A stretch of DNA of 64,000 nucleotides from Viola odorata (lineage: Eukaryota > Streptophyta > Magnoliopsida > Malpighiales > Violaceae): NCBI GenBank assembly GCA_963691705.1, contig OY829542.1:41599105-41663104 (forward strand), read 5' to 3'. Below the pieces are notes generated by a model, which was not told where the DNA came from, made no database searches, and saw nothing but the letters and a program-made list of their open reading frames with translations. Of this stretch, positions 8,384 through 19,765 are shown piece by piece; position 1 is the first letter of the stretch, and every line of letters starts with the position of its first letter. A program made the translations under genes and the position numbers.

Positions 8384-8884
8384 TGGTTGTTTCTTTTCTT
8401 TCTCTTTCATCTCTCTCACTCTTTTCGTCCCTTCTCATTTCTGTTCCATTCTCTTCTCTTCCTCTTATTTCTTCTTCCTAAACCGAACCATTCCCTTTTC
8501 TTTCTCTTTTGCTGACGCGAAGTTCTTTTTGATTGTTTGATTGCCCACGCATGTGTACTTTAACTTGGATTGATATGCAAGTTTGGTTTTGAATTGCGTT
8601 ATTTGTATTTATTTTTTAGCGATTAAACACTTAGCCCTGTTTGCAAGCTTAAGCGTAAACACCTTATCTGGTGAGGATTGCTGGTAAATGGGCCTAATGT
8701 GGGAAAGTCTCCTCTTTAGGGTCGTTATCCTTCCGATTTGATGCAGGTGCTCATCTAGGCAGGGTGTGTCTTAACGAAGTCTAGTTTGATGTCTGGTTTG
8801 TTCTTGTGCTATGATTGGTTAAGTATGTTCATGTTTTGGGGTGGTTTTCAGGTTTGTGGATGCTCGAGGGCTAGCATCGGGCAG
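8384..8884 (+). mobile_element. 3' noncoding region of an Athila-type element
   Basis: After a pyrimidine-rich stretch (8384-8515) the plus strand matches the minus strand at 57000-57230, the region before the polypurine tract of the complete Athila element, including GTGGGAAAGTC and GGGTCGTTATCC. No coding sequence seen. The part upstream of this element is missing. Confidence 0.65.
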
Positions 8885-8896
8885 TGTGGGGATGTT
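8885..8896 (+). promoter_or_regulatory. Polypurine tract, Athila-type
   Basis: GTGTGGGGATGT immediately before the LTR start TGATAGCG. The complete element on the other strand has GTGTGGGGATAT at the matching place (around 56852-56865). It would prime plus-strand DNA synthesis. Confidence 0.7.
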
Positions 8897-9606
8897 TGAT
8901 AGCGTGCTTTTCGTACACATTTTCATCTTCATTTTCACTCTTTATTCTAGCATGATACTGCTGATTTTCCCTTATCTTCATTATTTTTCCAGTTCTGGGC
9001 TAGAAGAGAGAAAGATGCAAAAAGACGCGCTATTTAGATGAAATCTCGTGGAACTCAAAGCGTCAAGACTTAGTTGTTCTCCCTGTTGTCGAGCCCTGGA
9101 TGCAAGCCGTGTCGTCTAGCCCTGGACCCGCATTGGAGTCATTTGGAGCCATATTTTGCCTGAGACTCACTACCGCACGTGCAGTTATTTCCCAAGGACG
9201 TGCGAAGTAAACTTGAGTTAGGTGCTGTCTTTGACAAATCAGCGTTATGGAGATGAAGATGAACAACATTGAACCAATGACTGAAGCATAAGAACACAAC
9301 TCTCAGAAGTGCCCTTACCAGGAATTCTTACTTTTAAATTTTCCACCCAAATATTTTAGCTTGGTCAATCCCTTGACTAAGATTATTTTAACTGTTTAAA
9401 TTGTTATTCTTTTGTTTTAGTTTCAGAACCAACCAATCAATTCCAGTGACGAGGAACTCAATCAAGAACTACAATCCCCTAGAGGTCTTTGTCGACTATC
9501 CTCTTACCGCTATCTACAAACCTATTGTGGGTAGAGTAAGTTGTAATTTTTCCCCTATTTCACATCCATTTATACACTTATTTTTCACGCTTTCGACAAG
9601 CGATCA
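8897..9606 (+). mobile_element. Athila-type LTR (710 bp)
   Basis: Starts TGATAGCG after a polypurine tract and ends GATCA just before the primer-binding site. Its last 400 bases recur at 10577-10978. It sits between a PPT on its left and a PBS on its right, so it is shared by two element bodies. Confidence 0.75.
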
Positions 9607-9611
9607 AATTT

Positions 9612-9629
9612 TGGCGTCGTTGCCGGGGA
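9612..9629 (+). promoter_or_regulatory. Primer-binding site (tRNA-Asp type)
   Basis: TGGCGTCGTTGCCGGGGA, one base from the TGGCGCCGTTGCCGGGGA typical of Athila elements, complementary to the 3' end of tRNA-Asp. It would prime minus-strand DNA synthesis. Confidence 0.85.
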
Positions 9630-9741
9630 CTTCTAACGGTGTTTTGTAATTTTTGTTTTTATTCTTTTATTTTTATAGAATTTTAGCTCAAACAACGAGT
9701 TTGGCCAAGTCGTAGGCCAAGCAAAAAATCAAACTTCAATC

Positions 9742-10420
9742 ATGGAAGAGAATCAGCAAGAACGAACCATGAGGGAGCTAAACAGAGGAGCTAAGCGGGA
9801 GACTTATTCCTGCATTCAGTTAGCCACCATACCAAATGATTGGTCTATTAAACCAACATAATAGCCAATCTCACCAAATTCCATGGCCACTCAAACAAAA
9901 ATCCGTACAACCATCTAAGAAATCTCCACCTCCAATGTGATACCCAAAAATAGTAGGTGTTGCCACTAAAAGAGCCAAACTAAAAGCATTCCAATGGTCA
10001 CTTGAGGACTCAGCCAAAAACTGATTTTATAGCCTACCTCACAATATCATCACCACATGAGCTAAAATGTTTAATGTTTTCCTTAACAAGTATTGGAATG
10101 CAATCAAAGTCAGAGCAGTTAGGAAGAACTTAGTTTCTGTCCAGCAAAGAAGCAATGAGAGCCTTAGTTAGTTTCACTAGAGGTTCCGGGATTTGCAAAA
10201 CATTTGCCCCACACATGGAGTGACAGACCAAGCTTTGGTCCAATATTTTTATGATGGGACGTGCCAAAAAGACGAAGAAAGAGTAGATGTTGTAGCTGGA
10301 GGAGCTCTTCAGGATCTCACTCCAACTAGAGCGAAGCTACTGCTCTAGACAATGGCAGACAATTGCCAAAATAACCCCTCTCCAAAGAGAAATTATATCC
10401 CTTCTAATTTGAATGCAATT
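9742..10420 (+). pseudogene. Athila gag relic
   Basis: Starts MEENQQERTMREL like an Athila gag and later reads RFRDLQNICPTHGVTDQALVQYFYDGT and GGALQDLTPTRAKLLL, the capsid C-terminal signature of that lineage. Several stops and shifts break it (for example around 10170 and 10350). All of protease, RT and integrase is missing between here and the next LTR piece. Confidence 0.75.
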
Positions 10421-10576
10421 AATGTTAAGTAAAAATTAACTGAAATATCTAACATGCTTCAAAATCTCTCTTCAAATTAGAATTGACAACTCAAATTTTA
10501 GCTTGGAAGTTGTAGTTAAATGAATAATATAATTCAGTCTCAACTAACAACCATAGGCCTCGACTGACAACCGAGG

Positions 10577-10978
10577 GTAAACTTGAGTTAGGTGTTGTCT
10601 TTGACAAAGCAACGCTATGGAGATAAAGATGAACAACATTGAACCAGTGACCGAAACATAAAAATACAACTCTTAGAAGTGCCCTTACTAGGAATTCTTA
10701 CTTTTAAATTTTCCACCCAGATATTTTAGCTTAGCCAATCCCTAGACCAAGATTATTTTAACTGTTTAAATTGTTATTCTTTTGTTTTAGTTTCAGAACT
10801 AACCAATTAATTCCAATGATGAGAAAGTCAATCAAGAACTACAATCTCCTAGAGGTCTTTGTGGACAATCATTTTACAGCTATCTACAAACTCACTGTGG
10901 GTAGAGTAAATTGTAATTTTCTCTCTATTTCACATCCATTCATACACTTATTTTTACGGCTCTCGATAGGCGATCAAA
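10577..10978 (+). mobile_element. 5'-truncated Athila LTR copy
   Basis: Direct repeat of 9207-9608 (402 bases in both) with scattered substitutions; ends CGATCAAA. It lacks the first 310 bases of the LTR. With 8897-9606 it brackets the gag relic as an internally deleted element. Confidence 0.8.
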
Positions 10979-11302
10979 GACTCAAAAGAAAGACAAAATA
11001 TAAATATAAAATTCTCATTAATAATTACCATGATTAACATCAATGTCTTACCTGATCCAAGTTTGCCTGAATGATGGAATCCAGTATCCAAATTTTCTTT
11101 GAATAATTATAAGCTGGACCACAAATAGCAAAGGATGAGAATAAACAGCAACAACCTTAAGGTTTTGGGAAACAAAAATAATTATCCTCTAAAAAATAAA
11201 TTATTGTAAATTAAATTTAACAAAAACAAAGCTTAATAATTATTAAGCATGAAATTACAATACCCAAAAAATAGAAAATCAATAGGGAAGGAGTAATGAA
11301 AA
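10979..11302. other. Unassigned AT-rich spacer
   Basis: No coding frame, repeat or RNA gene recognised. Confidence 0.5.
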
Positions 11303-11500
11303 TAGAGGATAGGGAAGGAAGAATAAGCTTGTAAAGGACATTACCTGAACTGTAATTACAGACGAAGAGATGATGGGACGAACAAATCAAAGAAGACAAC
11401 CAAATTAAACCTCAATAAAAACAGAGAAGGAAACAAATTTGTATTTGATTTCAGTATATACCAATCATAAAATAAAGGAACACGGAATTTGAAAGGATTA
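11303..11500. repeat. 0.2-kb direct repeat, left copy
   Basis: About 90% alike by eye to 13223-13422, in the same orientation, flanking the VTE3 pseudogene. Read on the minus strand it contains CAGGTAATGT, which looks like a splice donor, so it may derive from a 5' untranslated exon of the gene. Confidence 0.8.
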
Positions 11501-11635
11501 ATGGCAGAGATTATTTTATGATCTATTTCAATAATACACAACCATTTCAATAACCTCTTGAAGAAGTAGAACTGTAAAATTGCAGCCTAGTGATGTTAAA
11601 AATCACATATTTTCAAACTTTCCTCTACTCATCTT

Positions 11636-13004
11636 TATATTGGCATTCCTTTTGGCACAATTTTATCTTTGATCCACATGTAAATAGGAATCAGAACAAA
11701 GTAAGCACCTGCCATGGCTCCATGGCTCCAAGAATGAATCGCAAGAAGACCACAAATGGGTTCACTGGCTTCTCGACATCCTCTGCCTTCGGACCAAGCT
11801 ACATCAACATGTAATATTCATGAGTAGTGATTCTTACACAAGAAATACATTTTACAAGCATTTACATAGATAGTGAGAGATAAACCATGTTGTTTAACTG
11901 CAACAGCGAGTCTCATGTAAAAGGCTTCACGCCTGTCACAGAACAACCTATGATCAACCCATGCCTACGAATGCCACGATACCATTTTGGGCAATCCTTT
12001 TCAGTTTAACATCTTTAAATCCAGCTTTTGTGAACCATTCAATGTACTCTTCCTCCTTTGGGAAGAGCATCCACACATCTGCAAAGAAAGGCGATAACCA
12101 AAAGGTTGGGTACACGGGACTGATAAGACATGCCTTTCCTCCTATCTTCAAGACCCTGTATGCTTCCCTAATGCCACGTTGCGGATCCGACCAGTACTCA
12201 ATACTGAGATGCACAACACATGCAGCATAATATAAGATGGCCAAACTTAGTAGTGGAAAATCAAGTAGACAATTACCATTAACATTTTATCCTAAACTAC
12301 TTATTCCGAACTAATCAATCAGCTACATTAGTCCTCAACCAATGCATTACATAAAAAGACCTTTCTTTTTTCCACAATTATGAAGATATAATGGAAACAG
12401 CCTCAAAGAAGTAAAATTATGGAATGTTCAAGATGCTAAGTAAAATTTACCTTCCAGCAGACACATAACGATCCGCGTAATTAGTAGGGAAGGAAGATCC
12501 TCGGCATCCCCTTCGATAATCTTGCATTCTTTCAAAGGTTCCTTTTGCTTAGCCTTGGCAAGTTGATGAGTTGACTGATCAAGAATTGTTACATTCTTGG
12601 CATCAACATGCTTAACAATGCCCAAAGTAGTGAAGCCAGTGCCACCACCAACATCAACCACGACCATCTTCCAATCAAACAAATCAGCAGGCTCGAGTGC
12701 CACATCCCTCATATCCTCAGTCCAGTGACCTGGGTTTATGATATGATCTTTGATAAGAACCTATAGAACCAAAATGCCTCTTTCTTGTGTTGTATGAACC
12801 TAGGCTGAGAAGCAGGCCTAGGAGATGATGCAGCAGAGCATCTAGGTGCCAAGATTCTGGCTTTTGGGTTCCTATGGCAAGGATTACATTCTTTTTACGA
12901 AAGCAACTAATTTGGACATTCGGTCCTAGAATTCCTAGCCCAGCTGGGGTTATGCTACTGATGAATTTGAGATTTTCAACACCATTGAACAGTGAGGAAG
13001 CCAT
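11636..13004 (-). pseudogene. VTE3: VTE3-like MPBQ/MSBQ methyltransferase pseudogene (introns retained)
   Basis: The intact enzyme is a plastid inner-envelope SAM methyltransferase that methylates MPBQ/MSBQ in tocopherol and plastoquinone synthesis. Minus-strand pieces match it: MASSLFNGVENL start (13004), QPRFIQHKKEAFWFYRFLS, NPGHWTEDMRD, the SAM motif VVDVGGGTGFTTLGIVKHV, ILDQSTHQLAKAK, EGDAEDLP, IEYWSDPQRGIREAYRVLKIGGKACLI, FPKEEEYIEWF, and the membrane anchor PVNPF..FLRFILGAM to a stop at 11636. Two introns are readable: 12450-12204 (donor AG|GTAAAT, acceptor CAG) and about 11897-11799. Lesions: frameshifts near 12845, 12745, 12505, 11985 and 11715, a TGA near 11915, and an abnormal donor at 11897. 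Retained introns mean a DNA-level duplicate, not a retrocopy. Confidence 0.9.
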
Positions 13005-13910
13005 GAAATGGCAAAAAAAGGAAAACCCACCAACAATTTTTTTAAATTCTCTTGAGTTGGCATGTGTATCATTGAGTTCTCATTTGTTAATATGAATAAA
13101 AAATGAATAAGCATGAGATTCACCTTGGAAAGCAGGTGGAGCTGATAGGAAATATTGGAAGAAAACTCTGAAAAATCACAGTGCATAAAAAGAAAGTATA
13201 TGAGGGTAAGAATTAACGAAGGTAGAAGACAGGGAAGGAAGAATAAGCTTGTAAAGGACATTACCTGAACTGTAACTGCAGACGGAGAGATGATGGGACG
13301 AACAAATGACAGAAGACAACCAAATTAAACCTCAATAAAAGCACAGAAGGAAACAAGTTTGTATTTGATTTCAGTATATACCAAATCATAAAATAAAGAA
13401 CACAAAAATTTTGAAAGGATTAGCAGCGGAAAAACCTAACCTTGAAACCAACTCCTTTGAAACCCAAAATCTATGTTGCTGGTATAATTGTGGCCGAATT
13501 GATAGAAGAATCAGAGGTAAGGAGACGGGTTGAGGGAGAAAAAAAGTGAGTGGGTGAAGAGAGATGATGTTGTCCTGAAATTGTAATCACTGGTTTGTGA
13601 GAGAGAAAGAGGAGAGATGAAACATGAAAGATAAAAGAAGAAGGAGAGGAGAGCACCCCTGGATGCTTGGTCTGACACCATCGAATCAACGTAGGCCAGC
13701 GCCGTTCGTTGACCGGCGATCGGCGCAGACAACTGTGGAATCGTTCCAACCAGCATCACAACCACGCCTCTCCTGCCCCAACACGTCACCGTTTGGTAAT
13801 CTCTTCTGCCCCAACGCGTCGTCGTTTGTCAAAACAAAATTTGACAAGAGAAACGGACCAGCCCACATACTGTATATGAACAGTACGGACCCAGCCCACA
13901 CCAATCAATA
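13005..13910. other. Upstream flank of the VTE3 pseudogene
   Basis: Holds the right 0.2-kb direct repeat (13223-13422) and then GC-richer DNA (13650-13830). It could be the former promoter and 5' untranslated region of the pseudogene. Short open frames on both strands overlap each other and show no family resemblance. Confidence 0.4.
13223..13422. repeat. 0.2-kb direct repeat, right copy
   Basis: Partner of 11303-11500, lying upstream (minus-strand sense) of the VTE3 pseudogene. Confidence 0.8.
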
Positions 13911-14280
13911 GTTTTTTTATATTGTTACAAAGCTCTTACTCTAGCCATTTAGGTAGCGTTTAGTTCACGAAATGCTACTTTTTTTTTTAGAATCACTGAA
14001 TGTTAGTTTTTTGTGTTTGGTTGGGATTTAAAGATTCCCAGGAAAGTAACATTATTGTGTTTGTTTTGTACTTGGGAATCCTCAAGTAAAGTAAGAAAAA
14101 TAATAGTAATTTCATGACCCAACCCTACCCTACCATTTCTCATCACATGTACTCAAACTTCAAAACCAATTTCAATCCCATTATTGATAATAACGACCCT
14201 TCTTCCAAATGAATAGTTTTTGATCTCACCACAAACAAACATCATGATCATCATAATATATATTAAGCCTTAATATATAT

Positions 14281-14376
14281 GAACCTACAATCAAATTATG
14301 CACACAGAATGTTGAACCTACAATCAAATTATGCAAACAGAATGCTGAACCTACAATCAAATTATGCCAAAAATTA
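14281..14376 (+). repeat. 33-bp tandem repeat, three copies
   Basis: Units begin GAACCTACAATCAAATTATG; the last is incomplete. In one plus frame they encode LQSNYA repeats, but the frame has no other support and looks incidental. The surrounding 13911-15044 contains only low-complexity GGCGG/GATGG-rich DNA (14510-14990). Confidence 0.9.
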
Positions 14377-15044
14377 TCCAAAAACCTCTATTAGTGAACA
14401 AGAGAAAAAAATAACAACAACAAACAAAGAAGCGAACAGGAAAAAGAAATACAGCAATACATATGAAGATGATGATGATGAATATTTAGGAATTAGAGAA
14501 ATTACTTTGTTTCTCTTTTGTGCGGCAACCGAGAGGGAGGGAGGAGGAGAAAAATTGGTTGCATGTGGTGGTGGTTCGGCGACGGTTGATGACGATTGGT
14601 GTGGGTAGTGAAGGGGAGATGGGTGCGGTTGAGGACGGTGGTAGAGGAGGTCGACCAAGGGATATGATAATTGGCAGGGATTGATGGAGAGCGATGATGG
14701 GTTTGTGTTGATTGAGGGATTAAGAGTGATGGGTTTGTGTGTTTCGGCGGCGATTGATGACAGATGAGATGAGTTGAGGGAGAGGGAGATAGTGAACTTC
14801 TGCCGGCGGCTATGGAGGAGGATGAGAGTAAGATTGGCAGTGATGGTTGGTGACGGTGGCGATGGGTTTGAGAGGAGAGGTGGGTGTTTCGGCGGCGATG
14901 AAGGAGGGTGAGGCTATGGCGGTGATTGGTTTGAGAGAGGAGAAGTGGGTGTGAGTGATTGTTTTTTGCTCTGTTGCGATTTAGGTATTGAGACTTGAGA
15001 GTGAGAGTGAAGAAGAAGAGAGGAGATGCGAAGGAAGAACAAAA

Positions 15045-15220
15045 ATTGAAGGACGGAGTAATTAAAAGTGAAATTTCGATACCGAACCTGCCAAAATCAA
15101 TACCGTATCGTGCCGAAATACCGAACAGTAAATTAGGTTGGAAAAATACCGTCCAAATTTGCGTAATTTCGGTACGGTACCGCGGTATTTTCGGTACGGT
15201 ATTTAGGTGGACACCCTTAC
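15045..15220. mobile_element. hAT-like element end (left)
   Basis: Dense TACCG / CGGTACGGTA subterminal motifs, ending GGTGGACACCCTTA, the complement of a TAAGGGTGTCCACC terminus typical of plant hAT-type DNA transposons. The other end was not found. Confidence 0.35.
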
Positions 15221-15712
15221 TCATGAGTATGTGATGCTACTAATAGAATGATATAATGCTATAATTTTTGTCATGAGTATATTGAAGTTCATTAGTTATA
15301 AAACATTTAAGGATCACCCAAAGGTTGATTAGTTGAATTTATAAGGTGGACATAATGGTGGCTAATTGTTATACTTGGTTTGACATGTTTAGTATATCTA
15401 AAGAATGCAAGCATGTTTGATTTAAGTATATACGATTACTAGTTATATGAAATTTTAAGCATCAATTATGTTTTATTATAGTATATTGTTGCATCACCCA
15501 AAGGGATCAATAATATACATTATGTTTTGTGTGGATATTATTAAATTTGTATTATGTGTTAAATTTATACTCAAAGCATTATGTAGCATTATGTTTGAGC
15601 ATTGTATGTATTTTTGCAGTACCTATTGCTATTCATTCTCAAGCTTTGTCTATTGTTAAGTTCAATGAGCTTAATTTCGCTGAATAGAGTGAACAAGTCT
15701 TGTATCATCTAG
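15221..15712. other. Unassigned AT-rich spacer
   Basis: Lies between two outward-facing hAT-like ends. No gene or repeat recognised. Confidence 0.4.
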
Positions 15713-15944
15713 GTAGGGGTGTCAATTTGGAACCAGACCTATAGACCTATCCCGTACCCGAGGTTTCGGGTTGGGTATGGGACCAATTTTTTGTCCCGTT
15801 TTGGGTCGGGACTGGGTCTGGTCCCGACCCGAAAATTTTCGGGTCTGCCCGGGTCGGACCCGACCCGACGGGTCTCGGGTCAGACTCGAGACCCAGCAAA
15901 TCCCTAAAAATCCACCCTAACCCTAGACCCATCTTCCTCACCTC
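15713..15944. mobile_element. hAT-like element end (right)
   Basis: Begins TAGGGGTGTCAATTTGG and continues with many GGGTCGGG / ACCCGACCCG subterminal motifs, as in plant hAT-type non-autonomous elements. It is cut off by the truncated Ogre at about 15945. Confidence 0.4.
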
Positions 15945-15945
15945 C

Positions 15946-17500
15946 CAAAAGTAAAAAAGCTCAAAATCTTCGACGATTCGGCCCTTGTCATCTACCAAGC
16001 CTAGGATTTATGGCAGACACGGGATTCCAAGCTCATCCCTTATCAAAGGTTACTCACCCAACTTGTGCGGGAATTTGAAGAAATCAAATTCGACCGAGTC
16101 GACAGAGAAAAGAACCGCTTCGCAAACGTGTTAGCCACGTCGGCCTCGATGTTCAAGTTAGAATGCGGAGTAATGCTTCAACCATTGCGAGTGGAAGTAA
16201 GGGAAACTCTGACATGCTGTGTCACCTGGGAAGAAGAACCTGATGGGAAGCCATGGTTCCACGACTTAGTACGATTTATCAGAAACAGGGAGTATCCACC
16301 GGGGGCAAGCCGGGTTAGCAAAAAGACCCTCCAACGCTTGGCTTTAGACTTCTACCTCGACGGTGAGGTTTTGTATAAAAGGAGAGCTGACGGAGCTTTA
16401 CTTCATTGCGTCACCATAGCTGAGGCCAAGAGAATCATAATGGAGATCCACGAAGGGGTTTGTTCCACACACGCAAGTGGGCATATGATGGCAAGACAAA
16501 TAATGAGACAAGGTTATTTTTGGCTCACCGTCGAACGAGATTCCATCGACTACTTCCGGAAATGCCACAAATGTCAGGTTTACGCGGACCATCTCCATGT
16601 CCCTCCGGCCCCTCTCTTCAGCATGACATCGCTTTAGTCTTTTGCGACGTGGGGAATCGACATCATCGGCCAAATTCATCTGAAAGCCTCTAATGGCCAT
16701 CTCTTCATCCTCGTGGCAATCGATTACTTCACCAAGTGGGTGGAAGCCGCCTCTTACTCCAACATAATTCAGAAAACAACCATGCGATTCATTGAGAAGA
16801 ACGTCATTTGCCGCCATGGGGTCCCGGAAACGATCATCACAAACAACAGTACTAATCTAAACGGAAAAATGATCGACAGTCTTTGCCAACGTTGGAAGGT
16901 GAAGCACCGAAACTCATCACCATATCGTCCAAAAATGAATGGCGCAGTCGAAGCGGCAAATAAAAACTTGAAGAAAATCATCCAAAAAATGGTGGTCACT
17001 CACAGAGATTGGCATGACATGCTTCCTTTCGCGCTGCATGCTTACCGGATAGCAACTCGTACGTCCACAGGGGCAACTCCCTACTCTTTAGTCTACGGCA
17101 TGGAAGCCGTAATTCCTCTTGAGGTAGAAATCCCTTCTCTCAGAATCCTGGCAGAATCAGAAGTAGAAGAATCAGATTGGGCAAGGGTGAGGTACGAGTA
17201 GTTAAACCTCATTCCTGAGAAACACTTGGCCGCTATCTACCATGCAATTGTATCAGCAAAGGATGGCCAACGCTTATAACAAGAAAGTGCGACCTCGCAA
17301 GTTCAAGATCGGGGATTTAGTGTTGAAAAAAAATTCTCCCTCATCAGGAGGCTAGTCAAGGAAAGTGGGCCCCGAAGTACGAGGGTCCGTATTTAGTTAA
17401 AAGTGCATTCTCGGGGGGTGCCCTAATGCTAACCAATATGGATGGAGATGATCTACCAAGACCGGTAAACACCGATGTCGTCAAGATATATTTTGCCTAA
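15946..17500 (+). pseudogene. Ogre RNase H end and integrase, broken copy
   Basis: Reads in parallel with the complete integrase at 42931-44484: end of the second RNase H (DDSALVIYQA), HASGHMMARQIMRQGYFWL, KCHKCQVYADHLH, DYFTKWVEAA, RPKMNGAVEAANKNLKKI, to the terminal FA stop at 17498-17500. Lesions: TGG to TAG at 16635, CAG to TAG at 17199, frameshifts near 17247 and 17330, and the second catalytic Asp of the D,D,E triad is Asn (16842-16844; ITNNSTN instead of ITDNGTN). All but the shifts are C-to-T or G-to-A changes. Catalytically and translationally dead. Confidence 0.9.
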
Positions 17501-19645
17501 GGTTTCGCAGACTGTGCATCTTGTCGAATCAAAGACATAGGGTTTTATCATGACAATATCGCTCAAATGTTTATCCTGAAATTAATGAAATGAGTTTTTC
17601 AGGAGATGCTTATTATTTCAAAGCTTTTTCTTAAACTTGTGAGATGACAAAATGAGGCATGGCATTGGTGGCTCCTAAGGAGTAGTTCGAGACACAAGAC
17701 ACGACGCTTAGACTAACGCCACTAATCCATCTTAAGTTTTGCAGGAACATAATGTCTCACACCTCATCTCATCATCGCGATAGGACCAGAATTTCGCAGC
17801 AATACTATTATCCAATTTAAGCGAGGACTGAATGTTGGACCAAAGTCACAAAGCCCATCCTATGCCGGCCGAGCTGTCAGAATGCTAGTGGCATGAGTTC
17901 CCATCCCCATTCGCCTATTCGGAGGAGTTCACCATCAAGATGTTGTGGTCGCCAAGCACCCTTTGCAGGCAGAACTCCTGGAGAAGGAGCACGATGAAAA
18001 GTTGTCCTCCCAGGACCACAATCAACATACTTAATGCGGTCTCATTCAAGAATTTTCTCAACGTCCGCACCATGATCAACACGATGAAGATCAATTCTTT
18101 AATTTGTGGACCACTAACTGCTGACTGACGGTGATCACAGTCACTTGTTTTATCCACAATCTCTTGCTGCAAAAAGTGTCAGAACTCCTCTCTGAAGAGG
18201 GACAGCCGGACTGCAAGTATCACCCACGCCAAGACAGGAATTGCGGCAAAGCATCTAAAGCAAAGCTATCATCAACCAACATCCGATGCAAGTCACGCCG
18301 CGACGACCCACGGATGGCCCGTCCAAAAGGGAGAGCTTAAAACTTTCGCATTACTCTTTCTAAAAATCGCCTTTCATTTACTCCTCATTTTTTTTAGGAA
18401 CTGGATCACCTCATTGTTGCCTGCATGAGACTGGTAGAAGACGCCCTTGCAGCCCCGCTGCACATGTCGGGGACAGAAGATTTTCCCCTTATCCTAGAGC
18501 AATCACGGAGCAAATCAGCGAAAGTCTAGCTATGGCCAGTAAGCAAATAAACAAAAAATGTGGATCTCATCCTCACTCCGACCTAGATTTGCGGTTCCTG
18601 CAAAGCATCTGAAAAAGAAACCAATCAATCAGCATCTAAACAAAGCATTCCTGAGCTGGGACCACGCCGTAGGCACCCTCGAAAAGTCAGGCTAAGGAAA
18701 GGGAGAATCCAAAACTTATGTCATTTTTGTTTTCGAATCAGCTTTATTTTTCTACTCCGTTGTCCCCTCTTCATTTCACGGGGACTTGAATCATCCCACT
18801 GTCATCCGCATAAAGCTCGTGGATGACGCCCTCGCAGCCCCGCTGCACATTTCAGGGGAGTCCATCTTTCTTCCCCCCTTATTAAAATTCATTTTCATTC
18901 TTGCTCACTTTGTTAGCTTTAATTTGCGTACGGTCGTCTGGCCCACTAGAGGCAACCCTTTAGATTTTTGTTGAACTCTTGCAAATAGGCCGTCCCCCGC
19001 GTCCTAGCTTTAAACTATCAATCAATCAAAAAAATCTTTTTAGCCCAGCTAAGACAAAAATCCATACTACTCTCATAGCATATTCATGCATTTCATAGGT
19101 CGAGGATGTTCAATCCCTCTATTAAGTAAGGCATCCATCAAAATTATGTATCATACATGGTCTTACTTGTTTGCTCTTATATCCACGATTTGCTCAGACG
19201 TAAGCAGTCACAGACAAACCCCGGTAAGCATTTTCGAGTCATCGCGCCTTATCTTTTCATGAGTGTAAGTGCCTGACTAAGTGCTAGTTGAATTCTCATA
19301 ATATCCAGGGTATATGTGCCATTAGACATGGGATAGCAGTAAAGTGACGTGGGACTTTTACAATTTTCTCCATTTTTTTCATTTTTTCCCTCTTCCCACC
19401 ACATGTGTCATCACTCCTAAAAAACCTTCACTATCACTCATACCCCGAGAGCCAAGGAGCAGTGTCAGCTAAGATTGCTAGCTAGAGGTAAAAAGTACGC
19501 CAAGTTCAAGTTCACGACAAAAGAGACGGAGAAAGTCACCAAAGGATCGCTAAGAACCATCGCTGGAGAGAGGCCAAGGCCTTAAGTTAGAACTAGAAGA
19601 GATCGAGACAAAGGTTGTACTTACTCTGTTCTGATGCATTTCAAA

Positions 19646-19765
19646 TCAAAAAAAAAGGAAAGAAGAAAAAAAAAAGAGAAAAAAAGAAAAAAAGAGGAAA
19701 AAAGAAAAGAAAAAAAGAGAAAAAAAGGGGAAAAGGAAAAAAAGGAAAAAAGAAAAAGAAAAAGA
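19646..19765 (+). repeat. Purine-only tract (A/G)
   Basis: About 120 bases of only A and G (GAAAAAAAG-like). The complete element has AAATCAAATCAAAAAGG at the matching position (about 46955), so the tract expanded in this copy. Confidence 0.9.

Noticed and set aside
14502..15224. 240-codon minus-strand open frame
   Set aside because: Composition is His/Ser/Pro low complexity from GGCGG/GATGG-rich DNA and hAT-like motifs; no family pattern.
15950..15960. AAGCT at the truncation point matching AAGCT after the LTR end (25477)
   Set aside because: The complete element has the same bases internally, so it is not evidence for a target-site duplication.
15747..15998. Gly/Pro-rich frames over the GGGTCGGG region
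   Set aside because: Products of hAT-like subterminal repeats.
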